Below are positions 8,281-16,936 of a stretch of DNA of 19,881 bases, one piece after another. The translations under genes were made by a program, and so were the position numbers. Source of the stretch: Hirudo medicinalis. Taxonomy: Eukaryota > Annelida > Clitellata > Hirudinida > Hirudinidae. The notes below the pieces were generated by a model that saw nothing but the letters and a program-made list of their open reading frames with translations, had not been told where the DNA came from and did not search any database. How positions within the stretch are numbered: position 1 is the first letter of the stretch; each line of letters begins with the position of its first letter. The stretch is from the NCBI GenBank assembly GCA_011800805.1, contig MPNW01000075.1, positions 67,510 to 87,390 on the forward strand, in the 5' to 3' direction.

Positions 8281-8424
8281 TACAATTCTTTGGGGGCAAG
8301 TAGCTGGCTGAATTTGAAGGACGTAAATAATAAAATTGATTGTAATGGATAATAAATGAGTTTGGCTGGCGAAGCCGGTTCGAAAAAGCTAGTCATTTGA
8401 TAAATTGACACTTTAAATGAGAAA

Positions 8425-8444
8425 ATCAGATATAAATATCTGAT
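8425..8444. repeat. 9-bp inverted repeat with 2-base loop
   Basis: ATCAGATAT and ATATCTGAT flank AA, giving a short perfect hairpin in intron 2. No function is evident. Confidence 0.6.
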
Positions 8445-8836
8445 GTGTTTTATTCGAGTTGTTCACAAATTTCATTTCAAGAACCGTCTGACAATTGTCG
8501 CTCTTCTTATTTTATGATGAAATTCATTTTGTTCTTATTACTAAAAAAATTAATTAATTAGTAATAATTTGCTAAATTAATATTTGAGATTTGCAGGCAA
8601 TTGAAAAAGATTTTCAAGACAATGATTCTTTTTGTGGTTTAAAATTTCTAAATTACTTGCTTCAGGAACAATAAATCGAAATGGATTAACTAAATAATTA
8701 GTTGCTAATACTAAGGACAAACCATACGGGGTGAGGCCGCATGTAACGTCAACTGGTTGTCATGACAACAAAAGTTCCAACTGAGTTGCTGGTCGGGGGT
8801 CCAGAAATATTCTCACATTCGGGGAGGAGTCCAATG

Positions 8837-8863
8837 GGATGTCAATGATGATGATGATGATGA
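8837..8863. repeat. Short (GAT)n microsatellite
   Basis: About six GAT units followed by degenerate GATTATTT sequence, in intron 2. Confidence 0.75.
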
Positions 8864-9257
8864 TTATTTCTCTTATGATTGTGATTGCGATGGCGATGAT
8901 GACGTGACGAGGCATTTATGACAAGAAATTTCTTAAACTTAAAAAAAATAATTTCTAGATGTATCACTTGAAAAAAAAAACTTTGAAAAATCAATTTCTG
9001 GAAATATCTTAAAATTTGACAAATTAACTTTTAGATTTTGACATTTGAATTGAATTGAACCCTTGAAAAATAATAAATAATAATGCTGATTTATTGACTT
9101 TCCTACTATTATCACATAATTATATCAAATTATATTACATTATACAACAATGTAATAATTACTATTACATTACTATGATAAATTATAATAGATTATGATA
9201 CATTAAACATTATTATTGTTCATTATATTATGTTGCTCGATGTTATAACTATTTCAG

Positions 9258-9664
9258 ACAATGAATGCAAGCCATCACAATGGACGTCATGGTCGAAATG
9301 TTTCTACAAAAGCTCAGCACACTGCATCGGCCTCCAAACTCGGAGCAGGTTCTTCCTCTACAGGTTCAACTCCTGGGGCAGAAACCATCTTCTTAAGAAC
9401 CTGGACTATGAGCTCAAGATGGCCAACTCAGACGGAAGGAAGGAAGGAGAAAATTGGAGGAGGAGTAATCGACTTCTAAAGCGCACCATGGGGTCATCGA
9501 AGTCGGCTAACGATCTTCCGCTAGGTACTCATGCGGAAAATTCATCCATGCACGACCTTGCACTGTACCAGAAGTTCAAGTTAAACGAGGTCATTCAATG
9601 CCCTGATCCAGAGTACGAGTACAGAAAGTGCTACAGGAAGGACAGATTTTGCAGAGAAACATAA
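9258..9664 (+). CDS. RSPO: R-spondin exon 3: expanded TSP1 domain and C-terminus
   Basis: This exon encodes a thrombospondin type 1 domain; in R-spondins this domain binds heparan sulfate proteoglycans and modulates activity. Reading from the phase-1 acceptor (TTTCAG|AC), it begins NECKPSQWTSWSKCFYKSSAHC. WTSW (exon residues 8-11) is a W-x-x-W C-mannosylation motif, and Cys 3, 14 and 22 match the first three TSP1 cysteines. The last three are in IQC, YRKC and DRFC (114, 124, 131), followed by only RET and TAA 9662-9664. Cys 22 to Cys 114 spans 92 residues, against about 24 in human RSPO1. The extra segment is polar and basic (RKEGENWRRSNRLLKR), with an N-S-S sequon. No separate basic tail follows the domain. 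An unrecognised in-frame intron inside the insertion cannot be excluded, although the frame stays open throughout. Confidence 0.88.
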
Positions 9665-10460
9665 TTATTGAACTCATGATTTCGAGGGAAAATTAATTTT
9701 CCAAACTTCTGAAATAATCCTGGTGTGCTTAAGGAACTCAAATTGATGCATTGAACATTGTCATGATGACGGCAAGCTTTAGATATGTTTTATTTCATTC
9801 GCTAGATGGAACCTTGAAAAATTGAAGCCTATCGAATGAAATGAAATTATTGAATGTTCATAGCGTCGTCACCGAAATGATAATTTCTTTGGAAAAGATA
9901 TTTTACAAAATCCAAATCAAGAAATAATTATAACAAGAAATTATAATAATTTTAATATATTTAATTATAATTAGAATAAGAAATTATTGTAAATATAATA
10001 ACAATTAATTAATTAAAAAGTAATTAATAAGTTGTTTTAAAGTAGATACACGATGAAGATATTTTTGTGACCAACTGATCGTAACCTTGTCCTTGAAGAG
10101 TTAACCAGTGGGTTTTAGTTTAAGTGGATTTCCTGATTGTTTAGCTGCTGAGATTCATTTGAATCGTTCCATTTATAAAGCAATTAGCTTGTTTTTATAG
10201 GAAATTAAGGTCTTGGACTCATAAGCAAAGCTGCTTTCATAATTTCAGAACTCATGTTAAAAAAAAACTCAGTTAGGACATGTTTGAATATCAATGAATA
10301 AAAATAACTATGTTACATAATTTTGATGTTATAAACGTAACATGATGCTGATTAGGTTCAGGTTAATCTCTTGCAGGTCAGTTAGTTCAATTGGTTTAGT
10401 TTCCAACATTTTCTGTATTATCGAGCCTGTATTATTCATTCTCACTCAATAAATCTTTTC
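9665..10460 (+). other. Probable 3' UTR of R-spondin with poly(A) signals
   Basis: AT-rich non-coding sequence after the stop. The first canonical AATAAA after TAA 9664 is at 10297-10302, followed by one at 10448-10453. The region 9900-10020 is nearly pure A/T with many ATAATT words. The UTR end is inferred from the hexamers only. Confidence 0.4.
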
Positions 10461-10568
10461 CATTATTTGCTACAAAATGTTATTGCATTTGGATTTCAAA
10501 AATTTAAAGATTAAAATGTAAATAAGATAAAATAAAGATGAGAATTAAATATCAATCTTTTCGAATGA

Positions 10569-10823
10569 TTAGCAACAATGAACGGCAATAACAACAACCA
10601 AAGGCCACCCATTCCAACCATCATCATCATCATCATCATCATCTTCATCACAGTCATCCAGACCCCTAGAGCCCTCGTCACCATGGTATCCATAGGGTAT
10701 ACAACCGTCTCTAATATCAAAAAATCCAATTGAACTAATTTGCTTATCAGTATCGCTTTCATTTTCCAATAAATCACAAACTCTCCCATTACCGGGCTCA
10801 CGTGACCCGGACGGCCATATTGT
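10569..10823 (-). other. Unassigned open frame with acidic tract (possible exon, minus strand)
   Basis: A minus-strand frame is open from 10823 to TAA at 10569-10571, with an internal ATG at 10767-10769. The peptide is polar and protein-like: SGSREPGNGRVCDLLENES, then IGFFDIRDGCIPYGYHGDEG, then an eight-Asp run encoded by the GAT/CAT repeat, and GWNGWP. I recognise no family. Splice borders are not evident, and the repeat contributes part of the length. Base composition is less AT-rich than the surroundings. It may be an exon of an unseen minus-strand gene or a chance frame. Confidence 0.22.
10618..10651. repeat. (CAT)n microsatellite
   Basis: About nine CAT units with one interruption (CTTCAT) lie inside the acidic minus-strand frame. 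Confidence 0.8.
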
Positions 10824-11060
10824 TCATCATAGCGGACGTCTCGTAATTGGCCGCTTTTGAGGTTTTCGTCACCCCTGTCGTCGGTGGAAGTGGAAATGTC
10901 AACATCATTAAAAATTCATTCCAGGCCTAACTCGATGGTGCCGACATCGTCATCGTCGTCTTCGCAGTTCATCATTTGGCGACGACGTCATTCCGATGGC
11001 CGGTGTCTTCATGTCATGTTGACTTCATCAGGAGACTTATCTTATTTGGTGTTACAAAAT
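10800..11060. other. CpG-richer island in AT-rich background
   Basis: This stretch is visibly richer in CpG than its flanks. It contains CACGTGAC, GGACGTCTCG and ACGACGTCATTCCG, plus a minus-strand CAATATGGCCG resembling a YY1-type start-site element. Several short frames are open (for example + strand 10857-11063), none with family resemblance. It could be a promoter or exon region of an unrecognised gene. Confidence 0.25.
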
Positions 11061-11087
11061 CATTGACATTAAAGCGAACTATATTTG

Positions 11088-11088
<1 letters not shown>

Positions 11089-11125
<37 letters not shown>

Positions 11126-11126
11126 G
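11089..11126. repeat. (ATC)n microsatellite
   Basis: About twelve perfect units. Confidence 0.85.
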
Positions 11127-11659
11127 TCAAATATCATTATCACCAAATACTTATCTATTCTTCTTCAAAGACTGACAATAATTCTTTGACAATGAAAAGG
11201 TGTCAAAATGTGTACAGATTAGAAGTGGTTGTTCATCGACTTTACAAGGTGTAGTTGTAATTTAAATCCGAGCTTCGTTGTTTGTTTTGCGGCTGAGGAT
11301 GCTATTGTCGTGAGCTTAAAACTACCAAGTTATCTAACAACACAGCAGTGTCCGGTGAGACAAACCTACTTTGTTCAAGCATGCGATGTTAGCGGACATG
11401 ACCACAACAAAGAGGATACAATTACTTAGGATATGATTAGGGAATGAATCGCTTGTAATTATGTTTAAAGGGTATATTGATTCATGAAATAATTATCTTA
11501 AGTTTTTATTTATACAAATCTTATTATTATTATTCTTATTATTATTTTTATGAATTACCAGCGCGGGCGAAAAATATGAAAGGTAAGTAAAAATCAAAAA
11601 ACAAGCAACAAAACAAGAACATCTCCACAAAATCGAATGTCATAAGCTCTGTCACCATA
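11127..11659. other. Non-coding stretch, nothing recognised
   Basis: Mixed composition. A 66-codon + strand frame (11229-11429, ending CPVRQTYFVQACDVSGHDHN...) has no recognised motif and no splice support. ATT repeats occur near 11520-11550. Confidence 0.4.
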
Positions 11660-12275
11660 AAGATTATCTAAAAGAAGTTTAAAGCTGGTTGTGTTTTGAG
11701 CCTTCAACCAAAACAAAATTTTCTATAAACCTACGCGCCAATATAGTTGACAATTCCAGGTCATACCCTCTTGTCCCTTCGTCTGGGCAAAACAGCATAG
11801 AGGAGCATGCAGCATCTGGCACAAATTTATTTAACGAGTCATACAACATCATCCGCTCTCCTTCTGTCAACTAAAGAATGAACTTCAGGAACTTTAATCT
11901 TTCTTTGTACTGTAATCATGTACTGTAATCTTTCTTTGTAAGCCAGGTGACCGCATGCGGTGACCAGCCTTGTTGTCCTTTACTGCCCTGGACTGCCTCG
12001 ATCTTGTCAATTAAACCATGCTTAAACGGGTTCCACACCTGTACTCCATACTCCTGTACACCTGTACTCCATACTCCAACAGGACCTAATCAAAGTCTTA
12101 CACAGGCAAATTAAAAGCGTCCACTTTTGAAACGATTCTAAAATTTCTTGCAACAACTCCAAGCATAGCATCGGCATTCTTCATCCTAGTCAGGATGTGA
12201 TCCTTGAAGTTCAGCATGGAGTCCAACAAAAATGCCTAAATCAGAAAAACAATCTTTGTTGCTGAAAGCTGTTGT
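11660..12275 (-). pseudogene. Decayed non-LTR retrotransposon reverse transcriptase fragment
   Basis: Read on the minus strand, this is the C-terminal end of a CR1/Jockey-type reverse transcriptase, broken by stops and frame changes. In order from 12275: SDLGIFV, then DSMLNFKDHILTRM with ADAMLGVVARNF (the fingers-to-thumb segment typical of these elements), then LLEYGVQ and EYGVQVWNPFKHGLIDKIEAVQ-like sequence. It continues with LVDRRRADDVV and TRGYDLEL near the C-terminus. These correspond to the F-x-x-H-I, A-x-x-M-L-G-x-x-x-R-N-F, LEY-x-x-x-VW-P and EDRR-type motifs of the family. A 23-bp duplication (second copy of the EYGVQV coding segment, near 12040-12085) is one of the breaks. Only the 3' end of the reverse transcriptase is present; no endonuclease is seen. 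Confidence 0.72.
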
Positions 12276-12350
12276 TGTTGTTGTTGTTGTTGGTGTTGGT
12301 GGTGGTGGTGGTGGTGGTGGTGGTGGTGGTGGTGGTGGTGGTGGTGGTGT
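12270..12350. repeat. (GTT)n then (GGT)n array
   Basis: About eight GTT-type units run into about seventeen GGT units on the + strand. The G-rich strand has regularly spaced GG pairs. The array abuts the upstream end of the minus-strand retrotransposon fragment. Confidence 0.9.
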
Positions 12351-13105
12351 TGTGCTGCTGTTGTCGAAGTCGTCGTTGCTGTAGTTGTTGATGTCCTCAT
12401 TGATTGTTGCGGGAGTTGGGAACTCGGCGGTTAGTTGTCAATGACTGGGACTCACGATCAATAAGTACAAGCCCTGGTTGTCGGAGAAGAATGAATGGAG
12501 ACAAACATCGATACAAAAATACAAAACAAAACATGCGCACGAATAATACTGTTAATCACACCATGACGTGATGTGTTGTCAGGTTCTTTTTGAGTTGGTG
12601 ACCGTCGACCTGGAAGTGATTGAAAGGATCAATCAATGCACCTCGAAGTGATTGAAAAGATCATTCAATCAATGCGCCAAGAAATGGAATCGAGGTGCAA
12701 AAAAAAAAGAGATGGATGGATAGGTGGAAGACATGAATATGATCTTGATGGAAGCCTCACACGTACGTATGACTTCAAATTCACGTACGCGGGCACACAA
12801 GTTAATCAAGGTAATTGTGAAGCAATAAATTGACTCGGGTTTTACACTCCAGCTGTGTTCCTTTACAACATGAGAACAATTTATAACTTAATTTAATGAA
12901 ATGTAATTTTTATTAGAAAAATTGGAGTGGTTATTTCTTTATATTTGATTACGTTATAATAATATTTATTATTGTTAAAATTATTGTTAATATTATATTA
13001 AAAGCAATATTAATTAATTGAAATTAAATATTGCTAATAAAGTGATTACATTATATTAATAACATTATAATATAATTATGAATGCATTATTATTGATATG
13101 TAATA
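12351..13105. other. Mostly non-coding, one weak exon-like segment
   Basis: A two-copy imperfect repeat (CCT(G/C)GAAGTGATTGAAA) starts at 12609 and 12641. The + strand is open from 12636 to 12833, and the segment ending ...TYDFKFTYAGTQVNQ is followed by a consensus donor CAAG|GTAATT at 12811. There is no recognised domain and no clear acceptor. From 12840 to 13105 the sequence is A/T low complexity. Confidence 0.25.
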
Positions 13106-13112
13106 AGTATCA

Positions 13113-13143
<31 letters not shown>

Positions 13144-13430
13144 GTTATAATAAATTGTAATTATTATTATTATGATTCTTATTATTACATACCACCTTCC
13201 AACAAAACATAAGACGGGAATAACTGCCAAACACCAACGCATTCCTTGGAAACGACTTCCACGGAGCACCTGGATTGGAATTTTCCAGCTGAAAATTATT
13301 GATCCCAGTCACACCTCTTTACGGTCGTCGTACATCGGAGTAGCAATCGAAGGTTGATTGTAATAATGTAATAAAATTTATTATTATTATTATTATCATT
13401 ATTATGTAAGTATTATTATAAATTATTTAA

Positions 13431-13460
<30 letters not shown>
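13106..13460. repeat. Cluster of (ATT)n microsatellites
   Basis: Arrays lie at about 13108-13145, 13160-13172, 13376-13400 and 13432-13459. They flank a more complex 170-bp island (13190-13357) that is open on the + strand (MILIITYHLPTKHK..., 61 codons) but matches nothing I know. Confidence 0.8.
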
Positions 13461-13462
<2 letters not shown>

Positions 13463-13514
13463 TTTCATGTCAAATTACGTTTGATGTCAGAACCACATGA
13501 AGTACACGTTTGGG

Positions 13515-13552
13515 GTGATGATAATGATGATGATATGATGATGATGATGATN
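13515..13552. repeat. (GAT)n array ending at an ambiguous base
   Basis: Imperfect GAT units end at N (13552), then complex sequence (TCCAGGGGTCTG...) begins. This suggests an unresolved array length or a contig join. Confidence 0.8.
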
Positions 13553-13697
13553 TCCAGGGGTCTGTTTCGACGGTGATTAATGTTATGTGTAAAGGTAAGT
13601 CACAATTAGCCTGCAAGCTCTGTTGCACAATATGTTGGACGCACAAACATATAAACACGCAAGCAATACATGTTTGTTCAAAATAATTTAAAAGCAA

Positions 13698-13742
13698 CAA
13701 TAATAACAATAACAACAACAACAACAACAATAATAATAATAA
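13698..13742. repeat. (AAC)n/(AAT)n microsatellite
   Basis: Mixed AAC and AAT trinucleotide units. Confidence 0.8.
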
Positions 13743-13918
13743 ATACAAAGAAACCTTAATAATTTCGATGAGTAATTATAAGAGGCAATGCCAATATATC
13801 GGGAACAATAATTTCATGGTTATTCATCGGCTCCGTGGAAGGAATTATTTTATTTGCTGAGCTAATGAACACACCGGGAGCTGCCTCATGTTAGGATGTA
13901 CATCGATATCTAAATGCA

Positions 13919-14090
13919 CGGATGGATGGATGGAGGTATGGGTTGATGGATGGATGGAAAGTTGGATGATGGATGGGTTGCTGGACGGGTGGACGAGTGG
14001 ACGGATTGCCTGGTGACTAAATGGATGGATGGATGGATGGATGGATGGATGAATGAATGGATGGATAGATGGGTGGACGGATGGACGATG
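13919..14090. repeat. (GGAT)n tetranucleotide array, GGAT on + strand
   Basis: Interrupted GGAT/GGAC array with a clean core at about 14020-14050. Minus-strand frames through it ([11 protein letters not shown]...) are repeat artefacts. Confidence 0.88.
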
Positions 14091-14814
14091 GCCGAGGGAA
14101 CATTGGCACGGATTTGAGGGCATTGACACTTAGACACACAGGTCCAGAGCCAATATTCGATACCAGAAAAGGAAGGAAAAGATTGAATGTTGGCAAACAA
14201 CAGACGTTGACTCAAGCAACAATCCTGTATCTTTGCATGCAAAGCCAATAATATGCTTTCTTATTAAGCTCAATTTATTTTATAATTGATTTATCAACTA
14301 ATAATTAACCAATAACTTGAATAATTTAATATTTAATATGTGGTAAATTTTCAAATTAGATTAGAAATTGTTGTATTTATAAAAATATATTTTGGAAGTA
14401 TATACATTACCAACAATTCCCTAGTTTATTTCAAAGTATTTTCTCTGTCAAATTTAATTATAATATTAATAATATATTTTATGCTAGACATAAAAATATT
14501 CGTGCACAAAGCAACAGGTGATGTGTATTTTCCTTCGTACAGTTCTCAGCAAACAAGACTCGCATGACTGGGAAGTTTTTGTGTGCTTTTCTGGAAGTGG
14601 CAACTCTAATTAGGATATCAGGTGTTGCCTCCCCCGTCCACACCCCCACCACCCAGTGGACCACGGAGAGGGATCGCTGGCAGGTTCAAGAAGTTGATTC
14701 TGAATGGTTCGGAAAAGTGTTTTGTCTAAGTCGTTCTAAATCTGATATTTTGAAATGAACCGAGTCGCTATTGCTAGAATATTAACGAATGTTAAAAAAA
14801 ATAAAAGCTCAATG
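14091..14814. other. Non-coding stretch, nothing firmly recognised
   Basis: 14100-14250 and 14560-14760 are less AT-rich and open in both directions for 60-75 codons. The + frame at 14564-14758 contains ISGVASPVHTPTTQWTTERD. No family, splice sites or repeat borders could be tied to them. The sequence between them is plain AT-rich. Confidence 0.35.
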
Positions 14815-14860
14815 ATAATAATAATAATAATAATAACAATAATAATAATAATAATAAATA
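14815..14860. repeat. (ATA)n microsatellite
   Basis: About fourteen ATA units, interrupted once by ACA. Confidence 0.85.
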
Positions 14861-15004
14861 ATGCTGGCAACAACAGCAACAATAATAGAAATAGGAATAT
14901 GTTATTCTACAAAGTAATATGAATTATGATTATAGATTGCTTAATAGTTATGATCCGACATCACAAAGGATGGACTGTCCAGTGACAACACTTATAATCA
15001 GCCA

Positions 15005-15137
15005 TCATGATTTCAGATGATGATCTTGATGATAATCTTGACGACAACGATTACTATGATGATGATGGTGGTAATGACGACGACGATGATGATGACTTTT
15101 GATGATGATAGCAATGATGGTGGTGGTGATGATGATC
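15005..15137. repeat. Degenerate GAT-rich tract
   Basis: Imperfect GAT/GGT/GAC trinucleotide units broken by other words; an old, decayed array. Confidence 0.7.
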
Positions 15138-15242
15138 AAAGGAATACTTCACTTCCAATCATCCCTCTTAAAATTCCAATCAGTTCAATCGGTTGAAATC
15201 AATCAAATGACCAGAAACAGGAAGCAGATGTTGTGTCCGCTG

Positions 15243-15250
15243 TGACGTCA
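15243..15250. promoter_or_regulatory. CRE-like palindrome
   Basis: TGACGTCA, the full cAMP-response-element palindrome, lies in a locally CpG-containing stretch about 540 bp upstream of the exon-like segment at 15785. An eight-base match is weak by itself. Confidence 0.2.
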
Positions 15251-15591
15251 CTGCTCATTGAACTCCTGTTTCGAATGTCCACTTGAGAGGGTAAAGTTCA
15301 TGGGGCAATGACCTCTTGTATCGAGTCTACGAGGACTTTGATGATGGAATGAAGTATCAATGGAGATGAGGATTCCTGAATGACTAACATGGAGATTCAC
15401 CTCTGAACAAATATTTATATCTTTCTTCCTGAGTGTTCTTCAACTCACTGTCCATATTAACTTATCATTTATAAAATGCTTTAATAAGCTTTATAATAGT
15501 GCTACTTACTATTATTAAATTTTGTAAAACTTCAAATCTTATTTGCGAACACAAATTGAGCCTTTTAATAATAAACGAATATTTTTTAAAT

Positions 15592-15702
15592 CCATCCATT
15601 TCCTTTCACCGAATCATTCATCCACCCTTCCATCCACCCATCCATCCACCCGTCCATCCATCAATCCACCTATCAATCCACTCATCCATCTATCCACTCG
15701 GA
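15592..15702. repeat. (ATCC)n array, inverted relative to the flanking GGAT arrays
   Basis: ATCC/ACCC units on the + strand, interrupted. This is the reverse complement of the arrays at 13919-14090 and 16660-16936. Confidence 0.85.
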
Positions 15703-15784
15703 TAAGAAATGTATTTAAGAATGTCAATCCAGGGGATTTCCATCCCTCGACTGCGTTCACACGGCTTCAATCGACTCTTTCCAG

Positions 15785-15957
15785 CTTGTTTACTCGCACC
15801 GAAGACGTTTCCATGGCAATTTAACTCCTGGAGAAAAAGACGATGCGGCCCTCGGCCAATTCCCGATGAAGCAGACAGAAAGTTTGTACGTAATCGAGGG
15901 AGATCGTCCGAGTGTTTTGGCCTCGATTTTGGCTCCGAAAGCGAAGGAATTCGACAG
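15785..15957 (+). other. Candidate internal exon of an unknown gene
   Basis: The segment is clearly less AT-rich than its surroundings and rich in CpG. It is bounded by a good acceptor (CGACTCTTTCCAG at 15784) and a consensus donor (GACAG|GTAAAC, GT 15958-15959). Two + frames are open across all 173 bases: one reads ...LGQFPMKQTESLYVIEGDRP and SVLASILAPKAKEFDR, the other reads ...WQFNSWRKRRCGPRP and SSECFGLDFGSESEGIRQ. I recognise neither. A minus-strand frame (15790-16080) is also open, so coding direction is not proven. Confidence 0.3.
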
Positions 15958-15959
15958 GT

Positions 15960-16659
15960 AAACTATTCTTGGAACCTGTAAACTCGAGAGCTTACATGGC
16001 CAGGACGGTAAATAAGTCGTGTGTTTGTTGAAGTCTGAATCTCTCTCTCCCCCTGTGTCTTTCGTTCGATCACTTTGCAAACAAGATTCCGTGTATGAGG
16101 TCTTTTCTAGGAAAGGTCAGAAAGTTGAAAGGTCACGGGGTCGTGGAATCCAGACTGATTCATTCGTCACCTCGATTGATTGGTCGTTTTTACGTTGTTG
16201 TCATCGAGAATGTCGCTGTGAGAATGCTATTGTTGATGTTGCGAATGTTTGTAAATAATTGAAAATCTTCTTTGCTTAATAATATTATTAATAGTTATTA
16301 TTAATTAACCATAACCTCATTATGCGCGATAAACTTAGGACCCGAAAATGAAAGGTAACCTGGTAACCGCTGGTATTTGTCTCCTGAAAAAAGAAAATAA
16401 ATCAAGCATCTTGCGCATTCACGTATCTGTGTCAAAAATTATACCAGACGAAAGAACACGGGCGTACAAGAAACGAGACAACCACAAGGACAAGGAGCGA
16501 CACATCTCGAAGAATCTTGTTTGAACGCACCAAGACCGGAAATTGATTACAATAATTACATTTGAACGTCATGGATGAAAGTATCACATTCTGATGCCAC
16601 GAGGCCGACAGATGACGGCGAGACGCTTGGAAAAAACTGGAGATGGTCGAGTGGAGAGG
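15960..16659. other. Unassigned stretch after the candidate exon
   Basis: 15960-16260 stays relatively CpG-rich and has a 79-codon + frame (16019-16258) with no known motif. 16260-16660 is mixed sequence with a short GGTAACC direct repeat near 16355. Confidence 0.35.
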
Positions 16660-16936
16660 GTGGATGGATGAAGGGATGGATGGATGGATGATGGGTGGAT
16701 GGAGGGATGGATGGATGGATGATGGGTGGATAAGTAAAGGGGTGATGGAGGAATGGACGGACGGATGGATAATTGAATAGAGGAATGGAAGAACTGGTGA
16801 ATGAATGGATGGAGGGAGGGACGATTGATGGATAGGCGAATGAATTATGGATGAATGAATGGATTGATTGAATGGGTGGATAAATGAATGGAATAAATGG
16901 AATAGTCGTAATGGACGGATGGACGGACGGATGTTT
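16660..16936. repeat. Long (GGAT)n array, GGAT on + strand
   Basis: The largest tetranucleotide tract in the window, with GGAT, GGAC, GGAG and GAAT variants. The long minus-strand frame across it (16432-17001, full of IHPS words) is an artefact of the repeat. Confidence 0.9.

Larger units (their letters stand above)
7154..9257 (+). other. R-spondin intron 2 (phase 1) with SINE cluster
   Basis: Splicing 7153 to 9258 forms codon A|AC (Asn) and places the TSP1 start NECKPSQW directly after repeat 2. The 3' end has a good acceptor, ATAACTATTTCAG. From 7154 to 7630 the intron is plain AT-rich sequence with a short ATT run. From 7633 to about 8280 it holds three SINE heads. From 8290 to 9257 it holds a GAT run (8837-8863) and A/T-rich sequence, with nothing gene-like seen. 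Confidence 0.8.

Noticed and set aside
9261..9479. 72-codon frame overlapping the TSP1 exon
   Set aside because: It is an out-of-frame shadow; the frame of the acceptor at 9258 carries the WTSW motif and six cysteines.
11689..11874. 61-codon + strand frame in the retrotransposon region
   Set aside because: It is opposite the minus-strand reverse transcriptase relic, whose motifs explain the sequence.
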